Origin: a virus
Length of the DNA stretch: 55,815 nucleotides
Direction: 5' to 3' (one strand)
Virus record (IMG/VR): IMGVR_UViG_3300032291_001093
Span: 1-55,815 of that record
The notes beneath the pieces are model-generated. The model searched no databases. It worked only from the letters and a program-made list of their open reading frames with translations, and was not told the origin of the DNA. Each line of letters starts with the position of its first letter. Position 1 is the first letter of the stretch. This document shows, one piece after another, positions 25,249 to 32,516 of the stretch. The position numbers were made by a program, and so were the translations under genes.

Positions 25249-26220
25249 TTAACTCCTATAACCTTGAGATTGTTTAGATTCAGTTGCGTAACGCTTAATC
25301 ATTCGTGCTCGCTTGTTTGGGTCATCCCAAAAGCCAGCATCTTTCATGGCTCTCACTTGCTCTGGGGATAGAGTAAATGAGTTTCTGCCGCCACTAGAGG
25401 CGATGTTTTCGCGTCCTGAACCCGTCACAATACTTCTCGGTTTGCGAGAAGACCTCTCGTCATGATTAACATTATATCTATGCGGTAACCGTTTTAGCAA
25501 GCGGTTATCTAACTCCTCCCAATATTCACTTGAATTGGGATCCCAACCTTCTTTAACTAATTTCTGATCTATAACTTTTGCTATTTCAGAATCTTCGTCA
25601 CTACCACTTGGGTCATACCAAGGGTTTCTATCCATCCAACGTGACGCTTGGCGTTGCATCTCTGCATTATCTTGTTGAATAGGACGGTTTTGAGTAGCTC
25701 TATTTGCTTGGGTTTTGAGGGTTTTTAATGCCTCAACTTGGCGGCGAGTTTCGTACCACATCTCCTGCGCTTTAGCCATTGCTTCACCATCTCCAGCACC
25801 TGTAGCTTCAGATAGTTTCATGCGGGCATATTGCAGTCTTAACTCTTGATCCTCGATTGCTTTATCAATTCGGGCAAGTTCAGAACTGTGGGTTTTTCGC
25901 TCAACCACTGACAAGCGTTCTTGTAACTCTTGGTTTTGACGAAGAAGGTTTTGTAACCGAATGTCTTTTTCTACATTCGCTTGTTTAATATATTCCTTCT
26001 TGGCTCGGCGGCGTGCACGGCGTGCGGCACGGATAGCCTCAGTATCATCAGGTTGGTCAGCATCATCATCTACTGCACCACCTTCAGAGGCTTCTACCCC
26101 CTCACGCTGCTCTTGTTCCTCTGATTGAGGAATATCAATATTATCTGGCAGGTCTACAGTTGCAGAGCCGTCAGAGCCTTCAGATACTTTAATGTCTAGG
26201 TTATCGTCTTTATCACTCAT
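25249..26220 (-). CDS. Scaffolding protein
   Basis: 323 aa, highly charged. An acidic N-terminal 60 residues are followed by a basic patch (RAARRARRRAKKEYIKQ), a long coiled coil (residues about 90-190) and a C-terminal basic segment ending KRYATESKQSQGYRS. This acidic, coiled-coil, basic-tail arrangement next to the capsid gene is typical of internal scaffolds, whose C-terminal basic helix binds coat protein. No protease domain is fused. Confidence 0.75.
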   Translation of the reverse strand: MSDKDDNLDIKVSEGSDGSATVDLPDNIDIPQSEEQEQREGVEASEGGAVDDDADQPDDTEAIRAARRARRRAKKEYIKQANVEKDIRLQNLLRQNQELQERLSVVERKTHSSELARIDKAIEDQELRLQYARMKLSEATGAGDGEAMAKAQEMWYETRRQVEALKTLKTQANRATQNRPIQQDNAEMQRQASRWMDRNPWYDPSGSDEDSEIAKVIDQKLVKEGWDPNSSEYWEELDNRLLKRLPHRYNVNHDERSSRKPRSIVTGSGRENIASSGGRNSFTLSPEQVRAMKDAGFWDDPNKRARMIKRYATESKQSQGYRS

Positions 26221-26228
26221 GTTTTACC

Positions 26229-26651
26229 TCACAAAAATGCTTTCATTGAAAGCGGGTCACCAGTTAACTTGGCAATAACTTCATGGTCGTTTAGAACCAT
26301 GAATAGCGCTGGGTCTTCAAATGCGTCCTCACCGGGCACTTGAACTTCCCAACGATCTCCGCCCCACTTAGGGACACGGATGTAATCACCCACTTCGCAC
26401 CAAGTGCCTTCTGGCCATGGTTGCATAGTGTCACGGTGCTTAAAGGCGATTGGGCCTATTGCCAATACCTTAGCCACCATGTTTTGCCATTTCTCTGTTT
26501 CTCTGGTCTCTTCGACCAAGATAATCCCAGAGCTGGTTGACTTCTTCTTTGTGCGGCGCAATTGCACCAAAATACGTCCACCAAGCGGCAATGCGCCTGG
26601 CTCTACTGCGGGGAAAGCCCACGCCAACTCATTATCTCGTTCACTCATCAT
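26229..26651 (-). CDS. GroES-like co-chaperonin (phage Cpn10 / gp31 analogue)
   Basis: 140 aa. The segment LPLGGRILVQLRRTKKKSTS, then SGIILVEET, VAKVLAIGP, CEVGDYIRVPKWGG and MVLNDHEVIAKL follows the order of the Cpn10 fold: PL-x-R-V, the mobile loop region with SGI, K-V-x-A-G, and the VGD turn. GroES usually has about 97 aa; the extra length is an N-terminal extension of about 20 aa and an insertion around the roof region. T4 gp31 is a precedent for phage co-chaperonins that help host GroEL fold capsid protein. It lies between portal and scaffold, fitting that role. ATG 26651 or 26648. Confidence 0.8.
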   Translation of the reverse strand: MMSERDNELAWAFPAVEPGALPLGGRILVQLRRTKKKSTSSGIILVEETRETEKWQNMVAKVLAIGPIAFKHRDTMQPWPEGTWCEVGDYIRVPKWGGDRWEVQVPGEDAFEDPALFMVLNDHEVIAKLTGDPLSMKAFL

Positions 26652-26823
26652 CGTCTTCCTTTAACAATTTATTTAAAATGTCTAAGGCTTGTTTTAAGCC
26701 ACTATGTTCACCTACAAGGCGTTGATACGTTTCCCAGTTAACAGCGTTTCCTGCTGCAAGGGATGCGGCTATTTCAGCCTGACGTAACTTGATCTCGCCT
26801 ATAAGATCCGAAATTGTGTTCAT
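26641..26823 (-). CDS. Small helical protein (60 aa)
   Basis: MNTISDLIGEIKLRQAEIAA, helical with a leucine-rich C-terminus ending LLKEDDDE. It abuts the upstream 51-aa gene (TAA directly followed by ATG) and overlaps the GroES-like gene by 11 bases. Function unknown. Confidence 0.6.
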   Translation of the reverse strand: MNTISDLIGEIKLRQAEIAASLAAGNAVNWETYQRLVGEHSGLKQALDILNKLLKEDDDE

Positions 26824-26979
26824 TTACTTTTTCTTAGCTTGGCTGAGTCCTCCTTGTGGTTTTGAGCCGTTGGATTGGCCTTTAGGTTGCATGCTGCTGC
26901 CATCAAGCTTCTCGCCCATTGCGATACGCTTATGTTGTGGCACGTTAATGCTCTTTTGCTCTTGATCACTGGTAGCCAT
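26824..26979 (-). CDS. Small Lys/Gln-rich protein (51 aa), overlaps portal 3' end
   Basis: MATSDQEQKSINVPQHKRIA, basic, disordered composition ending LSQAKKK. AGGAGG lies 5 bases before ATG 26979, which is inside the last codons of portal (14-base overlap). Short disordered basic proteins in this position may bind DNA or scaffold. No known family. Confidence 0.6.
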   Translation of the reverse strand: MATSDQEQKSINVPQHKRIAMGEKLDGSSMQPKGQSNGSKPQGGLSQAKKK

Positions 26980-29467
26980 AGGGGCCTCCTTGTTTGCTAG
27001 TTAAAGTAAGTGCAGTTTTGGTCTGCTCGTTTTGCAACTTGACGGCATCTCTGGTCAAGCGTGCAGATTCGATACGCTCTTTGGTTTCGTTGTCGCCTTG
27101 AGCAATAGCCATCTTGAGTTGCAATTCTTCTTGGGCAAGCGCCATGTCGTCTTGATGCTTTTGCATTTCGAGCTGGATATCTGCTTGATCTTTTTGTGCA
27201 CGGCGCTGGGTTTCCGCCATGCTGGTCTCCATCAGTACTTGAGCCTCTGGAGTCATTGGGGGCTTGGGTTGGAACTGCTGCATCTGCTGCATCATCTGTT
27301 GGATGATCGGCATGATCTGCTGGAAGGTCTGTACGCTGTCTTGGTTGACGTGCTGGCCAGCCAAGGCAAACAGCTTATCAATCTTGGGAGTAACATCTTC
27401 CACGTCGTAGTCTGTAACAGGCTTGCCAAGGGACTTGTTCACGTAGCCATTCATGCGGTTGAGATACCACAAGGTCAAGTGTTGCTTGATGTGCTCCATC
27501 ACTTGGGGGATGAATGCGGGGGCAATCATGGGGTTTGCGCCAAGGATTGGGTCTTTGGCGAAGTCCAAGTGGCTTTGGATATGGGCAAGGTGATCTTGCT
27601 CAATATAAGCAAAAGCAGGTTGTCCAATCGACATGGCCACGTTCTCATTAGCAGAATCCCGCTTCTCAGGATCAGGAACGCCCCGCATCAACTCATTGAC
27701 GCCTGGCACCTTAATCTGCTTCAAGAATCTTTCCACCACAGACTTGCGGTCAAACAGGTCGGGGTGCTTCTCCATAACCTGCATGACGGCCTGTATTTGG
27801 GCCATACGCTGCGTTTCAGAGAAGATGTGGGGGTCAGACACAGGAACTACGTCTGTGTTACGCATGAAGTCTTCACGGGTGATTTCTAGGTCTTCAACCA
27901 CGTCACCCTTCTGCATGTCGTCCAAGTACCAGCGGTTCAGCCTAGCAAGAACCTTGAGCACACGGCTTTGGCTTGCGTGGAGTCGGGCATGGATGGCGGA
28001 GAACACAGCAGCACCCTGCTCAATCAGGGCTTGGGTAGTTCCTACGGGAGCTTGTGAATTTACGTCAGCAATCTTCTCTTCCGCAGTAGTAATCACTCCC
28101 TTGGCGGCTTTTTCCAAGAATCCCATCAATTGGAACAATACGGGGCTAGGCGCATTAAAGGGCAGCGGCATGGCAATCTTGCGGACGTCATCCACACCGG
28201 GCGCACCTTCAATCTCCACCACTTGGGTGACCTCAACTTGTTGGCTCTGCCCGCTGATCTTGCCGCCTTTGAGCTTTAGCATGGTTGGGGCGTTGTTGAT
28301 ATGGGCTGAGTCTAATAAAGCCCTCAGAGAGCCTGTAAGGGCTGCTGCCAAGCCTCCAATAAGGTGGGGCAATCCAACAGCATACGCTCCACGCCATGGA
28401 ATGAATTTGAACTCAATCAGCCAATCCAGCTTGGACATGGTGTCATCACCATCTTCCCAGTTGCGGTACAGGCCAATGACTTTGCTCTCGATGTCGTCAA
28501 TCATCAAGATGTAGGGCGCAGACTCTCCCTTGGTGTAGGAGTCGTCTTCCAGCTCAAGCCATGTATATACGTGGTATATACGTCTTACGCCATCTTCATT
28601 CTCGTCAATCTTCTTACCTTCAATCTTGTCGGTAGCTTTCTCAGAGCGGGTTTGTTCCGGCTCCATAGTGGCGCGGATATAACTTGTGTCACGATATAGA
28701 CCTGAGCTGATGCGGCGTTTAAATTCCCAATCCGTGATGTCCATCACCTCGGTGACGCGCTGGGCTGTGTAGAAGTTTGCAGCGGAGAATGGGAGCAAGA
28801 TGTTGTCGATAGGAACAAACTCGGCGCAGGGACGCTTCTTGTTCTCGTCATACCAGATCTTCATGAATTGAGAGCCACCCAATGGCAGTTGGGTGAGCAG
28901 TTGCTCTTGCTCGTCACGGAACTCTTCAATCTGCTCGGTAAGTTGCCAGTTCATGAAGTCACGCTTACGCTCGGCAACCTCAGTTTTTTCCTTGTCCACG
29001 TCACCCAGAATCTTGGTGCGGGTTGGGCCATCTGGTGGGAACAGCTCTTTAATAGCGCGAGCAGCAAAGTCTACGCAAGCTTCAGCCATTACGGGGTGGA
29101 CTACCTTAGAAGCACCCATGAAGTTAGCACCGCCTGGTGCGTCATTGCCCATACCTGTGCGGCGGATGCCTTCTTCGTATTGCTTGTCGCGCTGTGAGCG
29201 GGCTTCTTTATCTTTGTCGATTAAGCCAAGATAGCGCAGGGAGATCTTGTCCAGCTCCCAAGGATCTATGTCTTCAGCAAGGTTTGAGTAGAAGTCTTCG
29301 TCCTCATCAGGGCCTTTGAAGTTATCCATAGTGACCACAGCAGAGCCATCAGGCAGTTCTTCTATGCTGGATTCTTCTAGGTCTAGATCCACCTCCATAC
29401 CTTGATCTTCAGGTGCGGGTGGTTCATTTCGACCAAACTCTGGGTCGATGGGGAATTCTGTTGCCAT
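26966..29467 (-). CDS. Portal protein (podoviral, P22-type size)
   Basis: 833 aa with GAAGGA upstream of ATG 29467. The conserved portal core includes PHLIGGLAAALTGSLRALLD and APVGTTQALIEQGAAVFSAI, then ARLNRWYLDD, and a long C-terminal coiled coil with Gln-rich stretch (IMPIIQQMMQQMQQFQPK), which would form the barrel. Portals of about 700-830 aa are found in P22-like podoviruses. It forms the dodecameric DNA channel and the docking site for terminase and the adaptors. An acidic 60-aa N-terminal extension is present. Confidence 0.85.
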   Translation of the reverse strand: MATEFPIDPEFGRNEPPAPEDQGMEVDLDLEESSIEELPDGSAVVTMDNFKGPDEDEDFYSNLAEDIDPWELDKISLRYLGLIDKDKEARSQRDKQYEEGIRRTGMGNDAPGGANFMGASKVVHPVMAEACVDFAARAIKELFPPDGPTRTKILGDVDKEKTEVAERKRDFMNWQLTEQIEEFRDEQEQLLTQLPLGGSQFMKIWYDENKKRPCAEFVPIDNILLPFSAANFYTAQRVTEVMDITDWEFKRRISSGLYRDTSYIRATMEPEQTRSEKATDKIEGKKIDENEDGVRRIYHVYTWLELEDDSYTKGESAPYILMIDDIESKVIGLYRNWEDGDDTMSKLDWLIEFKFIPWRGAYAVGLPHLIGGLAAALTGSLRALLDSAHINNAPTMLKLKGGKISGQSQQVEVTQVVEIEGAPGVDDVRKIAMPLPFNAPSPVLFQLMGFLEKAAKGVITTAEEKIADVNSQAPVGTTQALIEQGAAVFSAIHARLHASQSRVLKVLARLNRWYLDDMQKGDVVEDLEITREDFMRNTDVVPVSDPHIFSETQRMAQIQAVMQVMEKHPDLFDRKSVVERFLKQIKVPGVNELMRGVPDPEKRDSANENVAMSIGQPAFAYIEQDHLAHIQSHLDFAKDPILGANPMIAPAFIPQVMEHIKQHLTLWYLNRMNGYVNKSLGKPVTDYDVEDVTPKIDKLFALAGQHVNQDSVQTFQQIMPIIQQMMQQMQQFQPKPPMTPEAQVLMETSMAETQRRAQKDQADIQLEMQKHQDDMALAQEELQLKMAIAQGDNETKERIESARLTRDAVKLQNEQTKTALTLTSKQGGPYGYQ

Positions 29468-29470
29468 TAT

Positions 29471-31639
29471 TTACTTCCTTCTAAACTTCGCGTCGTTCAC
29501 GGCCATATATATTGCATCTAGGTTAACATCGCCACCCTTTTTAAATGGTGCGCCTTCAATAATCCGCCCACCATCACTCATGTCAGGGTCTGTGTTGTAG
29601 ACAGCACCACCTTCAGCCATTTCAGGTTCTGGGTAGTTAATAGCCTTCCACTCTTCAAACGATAGAGGGTTTTGCTTCTGTGTCATGCCCTTTACTGCTT
29701 CGTTGTATTGGGGCATGAGGGCTTGCTTGGCAGCGCCCTTAGCGGCTGCTTCAGCACGTAGTACAGCTTGTTTCTCCAGCTCTCTTGTGGCTACGGCAGA
29801 CTTAACTGCTTTACCAGCCATTCCGCCTATGCCAAACTTTTGATCCTCTACTTCCATCATCATGGCGTCAAGGTTGTCGGAGACGAGTCCACCCGAACGG
29901 TATTCATGAGGCTTATTAAGCTCATTAATATAAGTGGTGTAATCATCCAAAAATTGTTGATCAATGGGTTGAGACACGGCCTCATTACGCTTCTCAATTG
30001 CGCCAATTGCAGCGTTGCGTAAAGATTCCTTGGTATAGGGTATTTTGTTTTCTCGCTGCATCAATTCTTGTTTGATGGGATTCATAGTGCGGTAAAACAA
30101 GGCCTCAACATCAACCAAGTCATTTAGGCGTCCAAGGTGTTCTCCGCTGAAGTCAGTGTCATATGGGAACTTCCAAGGCGATGGAGAGAGTTTCATGCCA
30201 GTGGGGGTGTTGCGGATGACCGATGAACCAATCACTCCTTTGCCAACTCCACGCAATGGCTCATAGGTGGTGGCATTCATCAAGTCCTCAGCATTAAACC
30301 CAAGTTTCTCTTGAGAACTTTTTTGCCAAATAAGCCTATCAGCAATCGCCTTACGCAGTTCGCCCGAAGGAACATTCATGCCTTCGCCAGTATATATTTG
30401 ATCTAAGCCCTCTGGATTTGTAAAACCCTTGAATTCAGCAAAAGGCTTTTGACCTTTGTATTTGGCAATCGGCGGGGTAAAGTTCCGCACCATATCGCTC
30501 AACTCATCAGCTTGTTTTTGAGTCAACTCACCAGTTATTAGCTTGTTGTTGATCATGTCAAAGACAAACTCGCTGTACGGCAAGGCGTAATCTTCGCCAC
30601 GAAAGCCCATAGTAATTGGGAAATGCAACACCTCACCAGTGCCGCTACGACCAAGGCTTTCTTGTGTGGCAACATCTGAACGAGTTTTAACTCGTTTGGC
30701 TATTTCTGAACCTGAAGCGCCAGCAATACCTTTTTTTACATGACCCGTATCAAAGGAATACGGGACGCCACCATGAGTCTTGCGGAATATTTGGTTAGGC
30801 AGATCAACGCCAGAAACTTGAGTGGTTTTAACATTTCGGCTTTGACTATCCCAAGGGAGCACCAAGGCGTTTGCGCCCTGAAACTTACTAATGTCAAATG
30901 GTTCATTAGGGTTCAATCCAGTAGCTTGCTCATTAACAAAACGCGTACCCACTAACGGGTCTGGATTCTTTTCTGTGGTCTTGCGATAGCCAACAGATGG
31001 CTGGGTCTGCGACGCTAGCTCTTTGCGTCTGCCCTCCGCCTCAAGAGCCGCCTGACGATTTGCCCTTGCTTGAGCGCCCAAACGCTTGGCAATATCCGGC
31101 TCTTCATCAATAAGATTTGAAACAATGATCCCAGGCTTATTAGAAGCAGGATTAACAACAGGAAGCGCCAACCCTTGCTTAAACATATAGTCTTCAAGGG
31201 CTTGGCCAACCACAGGCTTTGCGGCCTTAGCTGCTTGCTTGGTAGCTTGTTTGGCGGCTGGCCCCATTACGTTCTGCAAGGCAACAGCTTCAGGCAAAAC
31301 AGGAGGCAGTTTGTATTTGGTTTCTAGTTGCTCTAAGAAGTTACCCACATTACCAACGTAGTCCATTCCCTTCTCGGTAGTAGGGATGTACATGCGCTGG
31401 TTGATGTATTCTTGGGCGGCGTCTCCGCCTTTAATGGCTCTAGTAGGCAGCGATCCGACAGTAGCCAGTATGCCAGAGCCAAAGGTTCTAACCGCCTCTA
31501 AAGCAGCATGAGCTTTGTCTAGCGGCGATAGCTTGGCATCCCTAGCAGCCTTCTCACGAAGTTGCTCATCTATGAGTCTCTGGCCCTGCAAAAGGTTTGC
31601 GCGGGTCGGCACATCAAATGGGATGCCTTTATCGGCCAT
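29471..31639 (-). CDS. Large hypothetical virion-type protein (722 aa)
   Basis: ATG 31639 is chosen because GAGG lies 7 bases upstream; the frame extends to 31687 without a good site. No enzyme motif is recognised. The N-terminus is helical (DKAHAALEAVRTFGSG). The C-terminal 130 aa contain two related motifs, SDNLDAMMMEVEDQKFG and VNLDAIYMAVNDAKFR, each near GG motifs (EGGAV, SDGGR, KKGGD). The same kind of KGG tail ends other virion genes here. Placed between terminase and portal, it could be a head-internal or packaged protein; this is inference. Confidence 0.65.
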   Translation of the reverse strand: MADKGIPFDVPTRANLLQGQRLIDEQLREKAARDAKLSPLDKAHAALEAVRTFGSGILATVGSLPTRAIKGGDAAQEYINQRMYIPTTEKGMDYVGNVGNFLEQLETKYKLPPVLPEAVALQNVMGPAAKQATKQAAKAAKPVVGQALEDYMFKQGLALPVVNPASNKPGIIVSNLIDEEPDIAKRLGAQARANRQAALEAEGRRKELASQTQPSVGYRKTTEKNPDPLVGTRFVNEQATGLNPNEPFDISKFQGANALVLPWDSQSRNVKTTQVSGVDLPNQIFRKTHGGVPYSFDTGHVKKGIAGASGSEIAKRVKTRSDVATQESLGRSGTGEVLHFPITMGFRGEDYALPYSEFVFDMINNKLITGELTQKQADELSDMVRNFTPPIAKYKGQKPFAEFKGFTNPEGLDQIYTGEGMNVPSGELRKAIADRLIWQKSSQEKLGFNAEDLMNATTYEPLRGVGKGVIGSSVIRNTPTGMKLSPSPWKFPYDTDFSGEHLGRLNDLVDVEALFYRTMNPIKQELMQRENKIPYTKESLRNAAIGAIEKRNEAVSQPIDQQFLDDYTTYINELNKPHEYRSGGLVSDNLDAMMMEVEDQKFGIGGMAGKAVKSAVATRELEKQAVLRAEAAAKGAAKQALMPQYNEAVKGMTQKQNPLSFEEWKAINYPEPEMAEGGAVYNTDPDMSDGGRIIEGAPFKKGGDVNLDAIYMAVNDAKFRRK

Positions 31640-31647
31640 GGTCAACC

Positions 31648-31827
31648 TCAATGTGTTTGTAGTACGCCGTTCTGGCGTTTGACACAAGCATCCAAGTCGT
31701 CTTGAATCAGCTTGATAATCTCTTCCGTCACGCGCAACACATACACATTTTGGTCATTCCCAATTGGCTCTTTGTAGAAGCGAAGTACAAATTCGTCAGC
31801 AACATTTAGTTCAATAAAGTTTTTCAT
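31648..31827 (-). CDS. Small hypothetical protein (59 aa)
   Basis: MKNFIELNVADEFVLRFYKE, mixed charge, with LRVTEEIIKLIQDDLD helix. It ends 8 bases before the next start. No clear SD beyond AACCC-rich sequence. Function unknown. Confidence 0.55.
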   Translation of the reverse strand: MKNFIELNVADEFVLRFYKEPIGNDQNVYVLRVTEEIIKLIQDDLDACVKRQNGVLQTH

Positions 31828-31927
31828 TGGGTTTTAACCTTTCAGGACTACATCATACTCTTTAAGTAAAGGTTTGGCTACTGATGTAGTTGTGTATCTT
31901 TTGACTGACCCATGGTGAATGTTGGAG

Positions 31928-31974
31928 CAAAGCACAGCCTTACCGTAATTAAATACTGGTTCGCTCTGTGCTTT
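31928..31974. repeat. Hairpin AAAGCACAG/CTGTGCTTT
   Basis: A 9-bp perfect stem encloses about 28 bases that contain an inner GTA/TAC pairing around an A/T loop. It lies in the same non-coding interval as the interleaved repeats, about 170 bases away. Confidence 0.6.
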
Positions 31975-32136
31975 AGATGTTTGACCCACGGAGCCATGCC
32001 ATCGCAATACACTATCCCAGACTATTCTCAACCACCGCGCTCTAGGAATTCGCCCACGCTCCCTGCTCTGGCTCGCTCGTGTAACAGGGTATCTCAGCAC
32101 CAACCATCGACGTACCGCATTGGGCTGTCCAAAAGC

Positions 32137-32273
32137 AAAAACCCCGCAAAATGCTCTGTGGTCTTGGCTCTTGGCGAGAGCAACAACAAGACGATTGACG
32201 TTACTCAAAAGACTCGCTTGCTGTACGACAAGACCACACAGAACTTTACGGGGTTTTTCTCAAGTAACGTCAA
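32137..32273. repeat. Interleaved inverted repeats (B-A-B'-A')
   Basis: Arms B 32137-32166 and B' 32229-32258 begin AAAAACCCCG and end CGGGGTTTTT. Arms A TTGACGTTACT (32195-32205) and A' AGTAACGTCAA (32263-32273). The order B-A-B'-A' allows a pseudoknot or two alternative folds. Confidence 0.8.
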
Positions 32274-32330
32274 CGCCTAGTTGCCACACTAGACAACGCC
32301 ATTGTATATCGGCAAACAACAGAATGTCAA

Positions 32331-32516
32331 TTAACCTATTAGGTTATCAATGTCCAACTGGCTGTCTATCCATGCTGACAGGCTCTCGCACAGTCTCTCA
32401 ATAGCTTCCCCACCGTCGATAGGATCGTTGAGCAGCTCTCTCAATGCTCTGTGGTCAGCCACTATCTCAAACCTGCCATCACATAAGTGAGTGGTCACTA
32501 TCTCATCATACTGCAT
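32331..32516 (-). CDS. Small acidic hypothetical protein (61 aa)
   Basis: MQYDEIVTTHLCDGRFEIVA, then DPIDGGEAIERLCESLSAWI. ATG 32516 is inside the last codons of terL (11-base overlap), which argues for a real coupled gene. The stop region forms a 15-base palindrome TAACCTATTAGGTTA. Function unknown. Confidence 0.6.
   Translation of the reverse strand: MQYDEIVTTHLCDGRFEIVADHRALRELLNDPIDGGEAIERLCESLSAWIDSQLDIDNLIG

Larger units (their letters stand above)
31828..32330. ncRNA. Structured non-coding interval after terL (candidate RNA element)
   Basis: About 500 bases with no convincing gene. Two inverted repeats interleave: B (32137-32166) pairs with B' (32229-32258) over 30 positions with a few mismatches; A (32195-32205) pairs perfectly with A' (32263-32273). 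A small hairpin (GCTCT-TGGCG-AGAGC, 32167-32181) lies inside. B/B' is followed by five T on both strands, so it can act as a bidirectional terminator. A second element near 31928-31974 has a 9-bp stem AAAGCACAG/CTGTGCTTT. A 124-codon open frame from a TTG covers part of the minus strand but lacks a ribosome site. Role unknown; terminator, attenuator or structured RNA are options. Confidence 0.5.

Noticed and set aside
27032-29319. Plus-strand His/Leu-rich frames opposite portal
   Set aside because: Antisense to a well-supported portal gene; long only because of codon bias.
31834-32208. 124-aa minus-strand frame in the gap after terL
   Set aside because: It starts at TTG without a ribosome site, begins inside the inverted repeats, has unusual composition and matches no family I know. 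I treat it as a by-product of the structured region, although its 3' part cannot be excluded.
32332-32346. Palindrome TAACCTATTAGGTTA as another operator
   Set aside because: Half-site spacing differs from the 6-5-6 sites and it overlaps the stop codon of a small gene; no promoter is seen.
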